From: Sphingopyxis sp. L1A2A | Lineage (GTDB): Bacteria > Pseudomonadota > Alphaproteobacteria > Sphingomonadales > Sphingomonadaceae | Direction: 5' to 3' | NCBI RefSeq assembly: GCF_005502465.1 | Contig: NZ_SCOT01000014.1 | Span: forward strand, 21,987-85,986 | Length of the DNA: 64,000 nucleotides | Shown: piece by piece, positions 33,538 through 42,357 of the stretch | Layout: each line of letters begins with the position of its first letter | Position numbering within the stretch: position 1 is the stretch's first letter | The notes under the pieces: model-generated | The model's input: the letters and a program-made list of their open reading frames with translations, nothing else | Told to the model about the DNA's origin: nothing | Database searches by the model: none | Translations under genes and position numbers: made by a program

Positions 33538-34644
33538 GCGGGCGCGATCCCTTTCCGCGCCGTAGGTTGCGATCCCCAACGCCGCAAAATCCGCCGCGGA
33601 CTCCGCCAGCGTCAGCATCCCGGCGCACACCCTTGCCCCCGGCGCAGGCGGGCGCCCGCCCTGAAACCGCCGCAGCATCGCCAGCGCCGCGAGCACCGGC
33701 ACATACGGCCCCCGGTTGCCGTCGGCGCGCAGCGTCCAGCGCGCGTGGGCGGGAGCGCCGCCCGCATCCTGCCCGGTCACAATCACGTCCATCGCCCCGA
33801 TATCGCTCCCGAACGGCAGCAGCAGTTTCGCCATCGCCAGCAACGGCCGCGCCGCCGGGCGCAGGCTGCGCACCCACCCCCAGCGCACCGGCAACGCCAG
33901 CAGCGCCAGCCCCAGGTGAAGCAGGCTCAATTCCATTCCGGCGAAAAACTCGGCGCTGCCCTGCGGGGCGTAACGCGCGACGAGCAGATCCTGCTCGGGG
34001 GTATCGCACACGCTCGCCCAGCGCCGCCCAACCCCCGGCACCGCCCAGCGCTGCGTCATCCCCCATCCGGGCACATCGGTCCACGCGCCGCCGCGCCACA
34101 CGCGCACCGGGTGGCCGACATAGGACAGGATCGCCTGCACCACCGCCAGCCCGCGCGGCGCGCGGTTGCCGGGAAAGATGCCGATGCGGATATTGTCGAT
34201 GCCCGTCCACCCCCCGGTCAGCGCGTCGATCACGGCATGCGACAGCGCCGGGATCGAACTCGCGCCGCAGGTGACGCTGATCCCCGCCGCCTTTGCAGCC
34301 GCATCATGATCGCCGATCGCCGCAACGAACGCGCGCCCGTCGGCCAGGTCGACATAATGGACCCGGGCCGCGATCGCCGCCACGATCACCGTCGGCGCCG
34401 ACGCCTGAAACGGCCCCGCGGCATCGACCACGACATCGAACCCGGCGAGGTCAGCGCCGGTCACCCGCTCGCGGTCGAGCACCCGCACCGCCAGCCCGCC
34501 CAGCCGCGCCGCCAGCGCATCGAGCTTTGCCCGGTCGCGCGCCGCCAGCGTCAGCGCGATGCCGGGTTCCAGCACCGCGCGCTCGGCCAGCCGGCTCCCG
34601 AACACCCCCGTCGCCCCGATCAGCAGGACGCGCAGGTCAGCCAT
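33520..34644 (-). CDS. Saccharopine dehydrogenase-like NAD(P)-binding protein
   Basis: A 374-residue protein with a Rossmann fold of the saccharopine-dehydrogenase/trans-acting enoyl-reductase type: VLLIGATGVFGSRLAE (6-20) binds the nucleotide, and DVVVDAAGPFQ and the C-terminal hydrophobic segments follow. Substrate unknown. The start overlaps the DUF4166 gene by 8 bp; a coupled pair of this kind is also seen in some other bacteria. Convergent overlap with the radical SAM gene. Confidence 0.82.
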   Translation of the reverse strand: MADLRVLLIGATGVFGSRLAERAVLEPGIALTLAARDRAKLDALAARLGGLAVRVLDRERVTGADLAGFDVVVDAAGPFQASAPTVIVAAIAARVHYVDLADGRAFVAAIGDHDAAAKAAGISVTCGASSIPALSHAVIDALTGGWTGIDNIRIGIFPGNRAPRGLAVVQAILSYVGHPVRVWRGGAWTDVPGWGMTQRWAVPGVGRRWASVCDTPEQDLLVARYAPQGSAEFFAGMELSLLHLGLALLALPVRWGWVRSLRPAARPLLAMAKLLLPFGSDIGAMDVIVTGQDAGGAPAHARWTLRADGNRGPYVPVLAALAMLRRFQGGRPPAPGARVCAGMLTLAESAADFAALGIATYGAERDRARLMHQL

Positions 34645-35326
34645 CGCGGAACAGCCCGTGCTGGTTGACCAATTCGCCCAGCCGCGGGTGCGTGACTTTG
34701 AGATCGAAGGCGAAGCGGCCGCTGCCCAGATGCTGGTGCGTGACGACGGTTTGCCCCGGCGTCAGCCACCCGGGCAACCGCAGCCGGACGCTGCCGCGCC
34801 GCCAGAAATAATGGTCAGAGGCGAAGATCAGCGCATCGCCCTCGGCATACGCCGTCAATGCCATGCCGAACCCGCCGCCGATATGCTCTTCCAGCCCCGT
34901 CGCACCCGAAAAGCTCTTGGCGCTGTGGATCACCTGTGGATGCCCGCGCGCCCGGCCGTAGAGCCGCGTCCAGCATTGGCCGCCGCTCTGCCGGTCCTCG
35001 CTGACCGCCACCGCGGCGGGCGCGGGACCGCTCGCCGCCAGTGGCAGCGGCGCGCCGATCAGGCGGCACAGCTGGGCGAGGAGCCAGCCCGCGCCCGACA
35101 ACCGCGTCCACACGATCTCGCCGCGATAGGTCACACTCGCCACGCCCGTCAGTCGCTTGGAAAAACGCCGCCGCACATCCGCGGGCAGCGCGTCCCAGGC
35201 GGCGCGTGGGACAAGCCGGCGAAAGCGGTCGTCGGTGCGTGCTTCGCTATCCTCTCCGCCCTGTTCGCGCGCACTGGGGGAGGGGGCTTTGATCCCGTGA
35301 CTATAGCCCAATCGCCGCCCCATCAT
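34637..35326 (-). CDS. DUF4166 family protein
   Basis: A 229-residue protein of DUF4166 (GWLLAQLCRLIGAPLPL, WTRLYG..., GGGFGMALTAYAEGDALIFASDHYFWR, LGSGRFAFDLKVTHPRLGELVNQHGLFRD). The domain often occurs fused to or next to saccharopine dehydrogenase-like proteins, as here. Two adjacent ATGs (35326, 35323) follow AGGAG. The gene is 7 bp after the GbsR/MarR gene. Function not known. Confidence 0.8.
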   Translation of the reverse strand: MMGRRLGYSHGIKAPSPSAREQGGEDSEARTDDRFRRLVPRAAWDALPADVRRRFSKRLTGVASVTYRGEIVWTRLSGAGWLLAQLCRLIGAPLPLAASGPAPAAVAVSEDRQSGGQCWTRLYGRARGHPQVIHSAKSFSGATGLEEHIGGGFGMALTAYAEGDALIFASDHYFWRRGSVRLRLPGWLTPGQTVVTHQHLGSGRFAFDLKVTHPRLGELVNQHGLFRDG

Positions 35327-35333
35327 TCGTCTC

Positions 35334-35921
35334 CTACCCGGCGTCCCTGCCGCCGTCTTTGCCGCGACCGGGGCGCCAGTTGATCAGCTTCGTGACCCCG
35401 GCGCCCAGCTTGATCAGCCGCATCAGCGCGGGTTTGGGGACGTTCAGCATCTCGTCGTGCCACCGGCTCATCGTCGTCACAAAATCGAGCATATCGGCGA
35501 GCCGCGCCTTGGCCCCGGCGCTCAGCTCGGGATCGCTCGCCGCGCGGGTGACGCACGCTTTCAGCGCCGCTTCGGCGGGATCGATCTCGCGCGCCTTGCG
35601 CCCCGCCGCGATCCGCGTGACCATTTCCCAGATGTCGGTTTCGGCGGCGAAATGGTCGCGCCGGTCGCCCAGCACCGGCACCCGCTGGATCAGCCGCCAG
35701 CCGAGCAGCTCCTTGATCGAGTTCGAGACGTTCGATCGCGCCAGCCCCAGCATCTCGGCAATCTCTTCGGCATGCAGCGGGCGGTCGGACACGAACAACA
35801 GCGCATGGATTTGCGCCACCGACCGGTTGACCCCCCATTGCCCGCCAAGATTTCCCCAATGGAGGATGAACTCGGTCGCGGCCGGGGACAGTTTCGACTC
35901 ATATTCGATAATTTCTGTCAT
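35334..35921 (-). CDS. GbsR/MarR-family transcriptional regulator
   Basis: A 195-residue winged-helix regulator of the GbsR type (WGVNRSVAQIHALLFVSDRPLHAEEIAEMLGLARSNVSNSIKELLGWRLIQRV). It is followed at 7 bp by the DUF4166 and saccharopine dehydrogenase-like genes, which it should control. I start it at the ATG at 35921: the -35 TTGACA and -10 GATATT at 17 bp put the transcript start at or beside this codon, so the message is probably leaderless. A longer frame begins at 35939 but lies upstream of the predicted transcript start. Confidence 0.82.
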   Translation of the reverse strand: MTEIIEYESKLSPAATEFILHWGNLGGQWGVNRSVAQIHALLFVSDRPLHAEEIAEMLGLARSNVSNSIKELLGWRLIQRVPVLGDRRDHFAAETDIWEMVTRIAAGRKAREIDPAEAALKACVTRAASDPELSAGAKARLADMLDFVTTMSRWHDEMLNVPKPALMRLIKLGAGVTKLINWRPGRGKDGGRDAG

Positions 35922-35930
35922 AACAGAAAT
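35911..35930. promoter_or_regulatory. Operator spanning the start codon of the GbsR/MarR gene
   Basis: ATTTCTGT-CATA-ACAGAAAT is a perfect inverted repeat (8-bp arms). It overlaps the 3' end of the -10 element and covers the start codon, the expected place for a self-repressing MarR-type site. Confidence 0.7.
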
Positions 35931-35956
35931 ATCAGGCATGAAGGATCGAATGTCAA
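35928..35956 (-). promoter_or_regulatory. Sigma70-like promoter of the GbsR/MarR operon
   Basis: On the minus strand TTGACA (35956-35951) and GATATT (35933-35928) are separated by 17 bp. A start point about seven bases further is at the ATG at 35921, consistent with a leaderless transcript. Confidence 0.65.
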
Positions 35957-36046
35957 TGGCGGCGGTGTGGCAGCAGTCAGTGCGTTGCTGTTCAGATGGA
36001 ACTATAGCCCTGCGCCTGTCGCAGGGCGCTTCAACCGGACCGTGCC

Positions 36047-36397
36047 CTAAAACTCGATCAATATCCGGACCTTGTCGGGTGTGGTGCCGACGACGCGGGC
36101 GATGTGGGCGCGGCTTTCGGCCAGCATGTCAGGCGAAAATTCGCGGCCGTCGCTGCCCAACAGTTCGGCGACCGACACGCCCAGCAAAGCGCCCAGCGCC
36201 TCGACGCGGCCATGGCGCGGCCGGGTGCGGTCCTTTTCCCATGCCGATACCGCGGGCACGCTGACATCGAGCGCCGCCGCCAGCTGCATCTGGCTGAAAC
36301 GGCGCGTCACCCGCAGGCGCCGCAGGCGGGAGCCAAAGGATTCGGTCCCGGCAGAAGTCGGCTGTGCTAGGTCCGCTGCTATTCGGTCTCCGGGCAT
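36047..36397 (-). CDS. XRE-family helix-turn-helix protein
   Basis: A 116-residue regulator. The HTH is FGSRLRRLRVTRRFSQMQLAAALDVSVPAVSAWEKDRTRPRHGRVEALGALLGVSVAELLG (about 22-80), followed by a short C-terminal extension ending KVRILIEF. The start is uncertain: I use the Met at 36397, which gives a natural N-terminus, but no strong ribosome site is visible. About 140 bp of noncoding sequence lie upstream, up to the rplQ terminator. Confidence 0.72.
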   Translation of the reverse strand: MPGDRIAADLAQPTSAGTESFGSRLRRLRVTRRFSQMQLAAALDVSVPAVSAWEKDRTRPRHGRVEALGALLGVSVAELLGSDGREFSPDMLAESRAHIARVVGTTPDKVRILIEF

Positions 36398-36538
36398 CGG
36401 GCGGCGTTGCTTTCGATCGTGATCCGACGTGGGATACACGAGCGGCGTCGCGATGCGCCGTCCTATAATGTGCGAGTACATTGACCATGGGGGCGGGGAC
36501 CATGGGGGCAGGAGATCGCAAGACGGCTGCCGCCCACG

Positions 36539-36571
36539 AAAAAGGGCGGCCATCCTTTCGGAAGGCCGCCC
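36539..36571 (-). terminator. Terminator of the rpsM-rpsK-rpoA-rplQ operon
   Basis: Arms AGGGCGGCC and GGCCGCCCT around a 12-base loop, followed on the minus strand by TTTTTC. Lies 27 bp after the rplQ stop. Confidence 0.88.
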
Positions 36572-36597
36572 TCGATTTCGTGCGGTTAAAGCGAAGC

Positions 36598-37020
36598 TCA
36601 GGCTTCGGCCATATCCTCGTCATACTGCTCGACCGGACCCGAATCCTGACCCTTGGCATCGACGTCGCGATCGACGAGTTCGATGATCGCCATCGGCGCC
36701 GCGTCGCTGGCGCGGATGCCGGCCTTGATGACGCGGGCGTAACCGCCGTTGCGGTCCTTGTAACGCTCGGCGAGGGTGTCGAACAGCTTGACCAGCTGAA
36801 CGTCGTCCATCAGGCGGCTCATCGCGAGGCGACGGTTGGCCAGCCCGCCACGCTTGGCCAGCGTGATCAGCTTTTCGATATAGGGACGCAGTTCCTTCGC
36901 CTTGGCGACGGTGGTCGTGATCTGCTCATGCTTGATGAGCGAGGCCGACATGTTGCGGAACAGGGCCGTGCGGTGCGCGCTGGTGCGCTGCAGCTTCCGG
37001 CCACCCGATTTATGACGCAT
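36598..37020 (-). CDS. rplQ: 50S ribosomal protein L17
   Basis: A 140-residue L17. The conserved N-terminus [24 protein letters not shown] and the [14 protein letters not shown] block are intact; the acidic C-terminal extension is of the alphaproteobacterial length. Last gene of the alpha operon, behind rpoA with a hairpin between and followed by a strong terminator. AAGGAAG precedes the ATG. Confidence 0.97.
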   Translation of the reverse strand: MRHKSGGRKLQRTSAHRTALFRNMSASLIKHEQITTTVAKAKELRPYIEKLITLAKRGGLANRRLAMSRLMDDVQLVKLFDTLAERYKDRNGGYARVIKAGIRASDAAPMAIIELVDRDVDAKGQDSGPVEQYDEDMAEA

Positions 37021-37103
37021 GATAACTTCCTTCGTTTGTCAGAGGGGCCGTGTGAGGTACCCCAAGCCAGGTCGATTTGCGGGCCGACCCATTCCCGTTG
37101 TGA

Positions 37104-37123
37104 GCCCCGGCCGAAGCCGGGGC
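37104..37123 (-). other. Stem-loop between rpoA and rplQ
   Basis: GCCCCGGC-CGAA-GCCGGGGC is a perfect 8-bp hairpin 7 bp after the rpoA stop. It has no T-run, so it is more likely a message-processing or stabilising element than a terminator, as rplQ lies downstream without another evident promoter. Confidence 0.6.
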
Positions 37124-37129
37124 GCAAGA

Positions 37130-38188
37130 TTATCCGAGCAGCTCTTGTTCGAGCTTCTTGGCCATCTCTTCGATGTTTTCCGGCGGCCAGCCGGGGATGT
37201 CCATGCCCAGGCGCAGACCCATCGACGACAACACTTCCTTGATTTCGTTCAAGGATTTGCGGCCGAAGTTCGGGGTGCGCAGCATTTCGGCTTCGGTCTT
37301 CTGAACCAGATCACCGATATAGATGATGTTGTCGTTCTTCAGGCAATTGGCGCTGCGGACCGACAGTTCGAGCTCGTCGACCTTCTTGAGCAGGAAGCGG
37401 TTGAGCTGGTTGACGTCGCTCTCGTCCGCGGTGGTTGGCGATGCCGCCATGCCGATCATGCCGCTGTCGTTCATCGCTTCTTCAAAGTGGACGAAGACCT
37501 GCAGCTGGTCCTGAAGGATGCGCGCGGCATAGGCCACGGCATCTTCCGGGGTGATCGTGCCGTCGGTTTCGACGGTCAGGTTCAGCTTGTCATAGTCCAG
37601 TTCCTGACCGATGCGGGCATTGTCGACCTTGTAGGCGACCTGGCGCACCGGCGAGTAGAGCGAGTCGACCGGGATCAGGCCGATCGGCGCGTCGATCGGA
37701 CGATTGGCGGTCGCGGGGACATAACCCTTGCCGGTGTCGGCGACGAGTTCCATGTTCAGCGTCGCACCGTCATCGAGGTGACAGATGACATGGTTCGGGT
37801 TCATCACCTTGATGTCGCCCGACACCATGATGTCGCCGGCCTTGACGGTCGCGGGACCGGTCGCCGAAAGCTGAAGCCGTTTCGGGCCTTCGCCTTCCAT
37901 CTTGAGCGCGATCTGCTTCACGTTGAGGACGATGTCGGTGACATCTTCGCGCACGCCGGCCAGGCTCGAGAATTCGTGGAGGACGTTCTCGATCTTGATC
38001 GACGTGATCGCCGCACCCTGGAGCGACGAGAGCAACACGCGGCGCAGCGCGTTGCCGAGCGTCAGGCCAAAGCCGCGCTCGAGCGGTTCGGCGACAAAGG
38101 TCGCCTTGCGCTTGCCGTCGCTGCCAGCCTTGATTTCCAGGTTGCTGGGCTTCTTCAATTCCTGCCAGTTCCGGATATTGACAGTCAT
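37130..38188 (-). CDS. rpoA: DNA-directed RNA polymerase subunit alpha
   Basis: A 352-residue alpha subunit. The N-terminal dimerisation domain contains [23 protein letters not shown]; the C-terminal domain begins near residue 255 and carries [48 protein letters not shown], the UP-element/activator surface. Length and both domains are canonical. The ATG follows AAAGGGAAG. Third gene of the operon. Confidence 0.98.
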   Translation of the reverse strand: MTVNIRNWQELKKPSNLEIKAGSDGKRKATFVAEPLERGFGLTLGNALRRVLLSSLQGAAITSIKIENVLHEFSSLAGVREDVTDIVLNVKQIALKMEGEGPKRLQLSATGPATVKAGDIMVSGDIKVMNPNHVICHLDDGATLNMELVADTGKGYVPATANRPIDAPIGLIPVDSLYSPVRQVAYKVDNARIGQELDYDKLNLTVETDGTITPEDAVAYAARILQDQLQVFVHFEEAMNDSGMIGMAASPTTADESDVNQLNRFLLKKVDELELSVRSANCLKNDNIIYIGDLVQKTEAEMLRTPNFGRKSLNEIKEVLSSMGLRLGMDIPGWPPENIEEMAKKLEQELLG

Positions 38189-38295
38189 GGTCTTCCCTTT
38201 GCTTTTGGCGGGACGAATTGGGGGTCGGCCAATTTGTCCGGCGTTAAGAGTTTAGCGGATGCAGCCCCGGAAATGGGGCGCATCCGAAGCAGGCA

Positions 38296-38685
38296 TCAGA
38301 CGCGGCGGCGCTTGGCCGGGCGGACACCATTGTGCGGGATCGGGGTCACATCGCGGATCGAGGTGATGTGGAAACCGACCGCCTGCAGCGCGCGAAGCGC
38401 CGATTCACGACCGGCGCCCGGGCCTTTCACTTCGACTTCCAGCGTGCGGACGCCATGTTCGGACGCCTTTTTGCCGGCGTCTTCGGCGCACACCTGCGCC
38501 GCGTAGGGAGTCGACTTGCGGCTGCCCTTGAAACCCATCATGCCGGCACTCGACCAGGCAATGGTGTTGCCCTGCGCGTCGGTGATGGTGATCATCGTGT
38601 TGTTGAAGGTCGCGTTGACGTGGGCGACGCCCGACGAGATGTTTTTGCGTTCGCGCCGACGAAGGCGCTGCGGTTCACGAGCCAT
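38296..38685 (-). CDS. rpsK: 30S ribosomal protein S11
   Basis: A 129-residue S11: [27 protein letters not shown] and the [14 protein letters not shown] and [17 protein letters not shown] blocks are complete. It lies between rpsM and rpoA; a stem-loop precedes it at 38760-38784. Confidence 0.98.
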   Translation of the reverse strand: MAREPQRLRRRERKNISSGVAHVNATFNNTMITITDAQGNTIAWSSAGMMGFKGSRKSTPYAAQVCAEDAGKKASEHGVRTLEVEVKGPGAGRESALRALQAVGFHITSIRDVTPIPHNGVRPAKRRRV

Positions 38686-38759
38686 TTTGAATTCCTAAAT
38701 CCTAAATCCTGAACGGCCGGCGGTGCTGTTTCGAGAGCGGCCTCCGGCGGAGAAATAAG

Positions 38760-38784
38760 GAAAATCGTCCCCCGGACGATTTTC
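38760..38784 (-). other. Stem-loop between rpsM and rpsK
   Basis: GAAAATCGTCC and GGACGATTTTC form a perfect 11-bp stem with a 3-base loop, 6 bp after the rpsM stop codon, followed on the minus strand by CTTATTTCTCC. It could attenuate or process the polycistronic message. Confidence 0.55.
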
Positions 38785-38789
38785 TGATC

Positions 38790-39158
38790 TTATTTCTTCT
38801 TGCCGGCGATCGCCTTGGCCTTGCCCTTGCGGGTGCGCGCATTGGTGTGCGTGCGCTGGCCACGGACCGGCAGACCCTTGCGATGACGCAGCCCGCGGTA
38901 GCAGGCGAGGTCCATCAGCCGCTTGATGTTCATCGACGTGGTGCGGCGAAGATCGCCCTCGACCGTCAGGTCGGCGTCGATGGTTTCACGGATCTGCAGC
39001 ACTTCGGCGTCGGACAGGTCCTGGACGCGGCGCGACTGGTCGATCCCCAGCTTGGTGGCGATGTCGACGGCGGTCTTGCGACCGATGCCGTGGATGTAGG
39101 TGAGCGCGATGATCACGCGCTTGTTGGTGGGCAGGTTGACGCCCGCGATACGTGCCAT
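38790..39158 (-). CDS. rpsM: 30S ribosomal protein S13
   Basis: A 122-residue S13: [26 protein letters not shown] at the N-terminus, [24 protein letters not shown] and a lysine-rich end. The start is fixed by the conserved N-terminus. First gene of this operon; cysQ and pmbA, not secY-adk, lie upstream. Confidence 0.98.
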   Translation of the reverse strand: MARIAGVNLPTNKRVIIALTYIHGIGRKTAVDIATKLGIDQSRRVQDLSDAEVLQIRETIDADLTVEGDLRRTTSMNIKRLMDLACYRGLRHRKGLPVRGQRTHTNARTRKGKAKAIAGKKK

Positions 39159-39356
39159 TGGTAATTTTCTCCTGCTCCACAGGGCCGTAGGCAATCGGCC
39201 CCATCTCAAAGCGTCTGATTTCCAACGCAAAAAACGGACCACGAATGCGCGCTGTGCGCTTCGCCGTCCGGTCATGATGTCGGAATGGAGGCGCAACTAA
39301 GGTAAGTCGGGCCGATTGTCAAGCAGAGTGCGGCGGTTTGTGCGGCGCTTTGACTG

Positions 39357-40148
39357 TCAGGATGTCGATGTAAGAGCGACGGCGCGATCGTGCAAGCGAT
39401 CGACCACCGCGGCGTGGATTCCCGGCGCACAGGCGATCACACCAAAGGCCTGCGCGCGCGGGGTGTTGAACTTTAGCGGCGCGCCAAAGGCGTCGGTGAC
39501 GGTTGCTCCCGCCTCGGCCGCGATCAGCGCCGCGGCGGCAACGTCCCATTCAAACCCCCAGCGCAACGTCGCGACCAGATCGGCGCGGTCGTCGGCGACC
39601 AGTGCCATCCGCAGCGCGATGCTGTTCGGCTTGGTAACGATCACCAGGTCGCTGTCGACGCGCGGCAACGCATCGGCGGGGACGCGCGATCCGGCGAAAT
39701 CGGTGCGGCGGCTGGCATGGAGCGTCTCGCCATTGAGCTGCGCTCCCTGACCCTTTTGCGCGACCCACAATTCGTCGAGCGCGGGGGCATAGAGGATGCC
39801 GAATTCGGGGGTGCCATCGATCACCAGCGCGACCGACACGCACCAGCCGGGGCGGCCGCGGATGAAATCGCGGGTGCCGTCGATCGGATCGACGCACCAC
39901 ATCGCGCGGCACGCCAGCCGGTCGGAATTGTCAGCGGTTTCTTCGGACAGCCACCCCGCGTCGGGCACCATCGCGCCGAGCACCGCCTTCAACCGCGCAT
40001 CGACCGCCAGATCGACATCGCTGACCGGATTGTCGTGCGACTTGTTCCAAACATTGACCGCTTGCCCTTCGCCGCGCCAGCGCGCCATCGCCATGTCGCC
40101 GACCTCGCGGGTCGCGGCGATCGCGGCTTCCAGATTGCGGCCCGGCAT
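39357..40148 (-). CDS. Inositol-monophosphatase/CysQ-like phosphatase
   Basis: A 263-residue Mg-dependent phosphatase. Motif A is WCVDPIDGTRDFI, the upstream Glu is in LSEET, and the second metal block is GFEWDVAAAALIAAEAGA. Related to 3'(2'),5'-bisphosphate nucleotidase CysQ, which recycles PAP in sulfate assimilation, or to inositol-phosphatase; I favour the CysQ type without proof. It starts 7 bp after pmbA, so a two-gene unit is likely. Confidence 0.82.
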   Translation of the reverse strand: MPGRNLEAAIAATREVGDMAMARWRGEGQAVNVWNKSHDNPVSDVDLAVDARLKAVLGAMVPDAGWLSEETADNSDRLACRAMWCVDPIDGTRDFIRGRPGWCVSVALVIDGTPEFGILYAPALDELWVAQKGQGAQLNGETLHASRRTDFAGSRVPADALPRVDSDLVIVTKPNSIALRMALVADDRADLVATLRWGFEWDVAAAALIAAEAGATVTDAFGAPLKFNTPRAQAFGVIACAPGIHAAVVDRLHDRAVALTSTS

Positions 40149-40155
40149 CCGCCGC

Positions 40156-41499
40156 TCAGCTGCTGGCGACGGTCATGCCGTCGATGCGCAGCGTCGGCGC
40201 GTTGATGCCATGGCGAAATTCCAGGTCGTTCGCCGGGATCAGCGCCGCGAACATATCGATCAGATTGCCCGCAATGGTGAATTCGGCGATCGGCCCGGCG
40301 ACGGCGCCGTCCTTGATCAGGAAGCCCGACGCGCCGCGGCTGTAATCGCCGGTCACCGGATTGACGCCGTGCCCGATCAGCTCGGTGATATAGACGCCGT
40401 CGGCGATCCCGGTCATCAGCGCCGCCGGAGTCATGCTGCCCGCCGCGAGATGCAGGTTACTGGCGCCGACCCCCGACGCGCCGCCGCCGCGGCTCGCATG
40501 GCCGGTCGGGGTCAGGCCAAGCTGCTTTGCCGATGCGGTGTCGAGCAGCCAGCCGGTGATCTTGCCATCGGCGACCAGATCGCGCGCCGCGGTCGGCAGC
40601 CCTTCGCCATCAAAGGCGCGGCTGCGTAAGCCGCGCGGGCGGTGGGGTTCGTCGCGCATGACGATGCTGCGGTCGAACAATAGCTGGTCTTCCTTGCCGA
40701 GCAGGAAGCTGGTGCCGCGCGCGATCGCGGGGCCGGCGATCGCGCCGAGCAGATGGCCGACGATGCCGCCGCTGACCCGCGGGTCAAGGATGACGGGCAC
40801 CTTGCCGTTCGGCGCCTTGCCGGGGTTCAGCCGCGCGACGGCGCGGGTTCCGGCGCGGACGCCGATGTCGGCGGCGCTTTCGAGGTCGGCCAGATGATGC
40901 GCGCTGTGCCAGCCATAATCGCGCTGCATCGATGCGCCTTCGCCCGCGATGACGCTGGCCGACAGGCTGTGACCGCTCGATCCGTAACCACCGGCAAAGC
41001 CGTGGCTGGTGGCGAGCGCAAAGCGGGTGCGGCTGTGGCTGGCGCTGCCGCCTTCGCTGTTGGTCACCCCGGCGACCGCACGGGCCGCTTCCTCGACCGC
41101 CAGCGCAGCCTCGCGCAGCGCCGCCGGATCGGCTTCGCTGCCGTCGTCAAGGTCGAAGTCGGGAACGGCACCCTGGAACAGCAGGGCTTCGGGGGCGAGC
41201 CCGGCATAGGGATCTTCGGGCGCCTCGCGTGCCATCGCGACGCAGCGTTCGACCAGCTTGGTCAGCTCGCCCGCATCCATGTCGGCGGTCGACACGCTGG
41301 CGCTGCGCTGGCCGACAAAGACGCGCAGCGAAATATCCTGCCCCTCGGACCGCTCGACATCCTCCAGCGCGCCGAGCCGCATCGAAACCGACGTGGCGGC
41401 ATTGCAATAATAGAGCGCGTCGGCGGCATCGGCGCCGGCCTTGGCAGCGGCGTCGCACAGCAACTGCGCGCGATCGAGGGCTTCGGAAACGGTCAGCAT
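40156..41499 (-). CDS. pmbA: Metallopeptidase-related protein PmbA/TldE
   Basis: A 447-residue TldD/PmbA-family protein, the inactive partner of the TldD heterodimer that degrades unfolded peptides and matures modified peptides such as microcin B17. The TldE features (GFAGGYGSSGHSLSASVIAGEG, NGKVPVILDPRVSGGIVGHLLGAIAG, GASNLHLAAG, GHGVNPVTGDYSRGASGFLI) are present, and no HExxxH motif is seen. tldD itself is not in the window. Coupled to the CysQ-like gene. Confidence 0.88.
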   Translation of the reverse strand: MLTVSEALDRAQLLCDAAAKAGADAADALYYCNAATSVSMRLGALEDVERSEGQDISLRVFVGQRSASVSTADMDAGELTKLVERCVAMAREAPEDPYAGLAPEALLFQGAVPDFDLDDGSEADPAALREAALAVEEAARAVAGVTNSEGGSASHSRTRFALATSHGFAGGYGSSGHSLSASVIAGEGASMQRDYGWHSAHHLADLESAADIGVRAGTRAVARLNPGKAPNGKVPVILDPRVSGGIVGHLLGAIAGPAIARGTSFLLGKEDQLLFDRSIVMRDEPHRPRGLRSRAFDGEGLPTAARDLVADGKITGWLLDTASAKQLGLTPTGHASRGGGASGVGASNLHLAAGSMTPAALMTGIADGVYITELIGHGVNPVTGDYSRGASGFLIKDGAVAGPIAEFTIAGNLIDMFAALIPANDLEFRHGINAPTLRIDGMTVASS

Positions 41500-41553
41500 T
41501 GCCGCGCCCTATACGGCGCGCGGCAGGGCGTCAAAATCAAAGTCGGCAATCTT

Positions 41554-41626
41554 CGTCACCCCGGACTTGATCCGGGGTCCACGACTTCGCTGCTGGAATG
41601 GATCCCGGATCAAGTCCGGGATGACG
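41554..41626. repeat. Palindromic repeat (CCGGACTTGATCCGG family), second copy
   Basis: CGTCACCCCGGACTTGATCC and, after a spacer, GGATCCCGGATCAAGTCC with GGGATGACGA. The two arms are inverted relative to each other, as in the element at 16528-16600. Confidence 0.8.
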
Positions 41627-41641
41627 AGGAAAGCGAGAGGA

Positions 41642-42040
41642 TTAGTTGACGATCGCGGCAATCGCGTCGGTGGCGGCCATCGCGCCGCTGACCCACAGAA
41701 AGGGCAGCGTCAGCGCAGCGACCCACAGGCGGCGGACATCGCGGCGAAAGCGTGCGTGCAGGCCCCAGCTGGCGAGCGCCTGACGGCTGAGGTGATACCA
41801 GCGGCGTTCGGTCGATCGCGCGACGGGAACGGCGAGCGCGAGCAGGACGATCAGCGCGACGAAAATCAGCGTCGATGAGGCGCCCGCAGCGATCGCACTC
41901 GACACCAGCCAGATCTGCAAAGCGGCAAAAGCGACCAGCGCGGTAGCGGCGTGCCAGGTCATGCGGCGGCCAAGACTCCGTGCTGCCGGCACACTAGGTG
42001 ACGTGCGCCGCCACAGGCGCTGTCCGAATGCTGATGCCAT
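41642..42040 (-). CDS. Small membrane protein of unknown function
   Basis: A 132-residue protein with two or three hydrophobic segments (about 28-50, 57-75 and 105-128) and a basic loop (STERRWYHLSRQALASWGLHARFRRDVRR). I do not recognise the family. AAGGGGG precedes the ATG at 42040. It is separated by a repeat from pmbA and is divergent from the S9 peptidase gene. Confidence 0.65.
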   Translation of the reverse strand: MASAFGQRLWRRTSPSVPAARSLGRRMTWHAATALVAFAALQIWLVSSAIAAGASSTLIFVALIVLLALAVPVARSTERRWYHLSRQALASWGLHARFRRDVRRLWVAALTLPFLWVSGAMAATDAIAAIVN

Positions 42041-42064
42041 TTTTTTCAGCCCCCTTAGGCTGGC

Positions 42065-42159
42065 GATTCCCAGAACGCCACGATTTCAGCCCATTATTCC
42101 CGAGTCAAGACAGGTTGGCACCGATTCGTTAACAATTCCGCTCGATTCACCCCGGATTC
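42065..42159. promoter_or_regulatory. Cluster of five GANTC sites
   Basis: GANTC sites start at 42065, 42102, 42123, 42144 and 42155 within 95 bp. The region (42041-42357) has no gene and separates the small membrane protein from the S9 peptidase. One TTAA lies at 42129-42132. Confidence 0.6.
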
Positions 42160-42357
42160 GCAACCAAATCGCGTCAGGTCGCCAAAAAAGCTGCAAAATT
42201 GGCACGGTGAGACGTGTGACGGCCGCCGAGGCGACCCGGAAATGCGGTCGGCGGTGGTCGAACGCGCGGCGCTGTTTGTCGAAGCCTTGCATCCAAAGCG
42301 CCCGCAGCTAGCGTCTAACTTCAGTCGATCAGTTTATGCAACACGGGGAAAATCATC

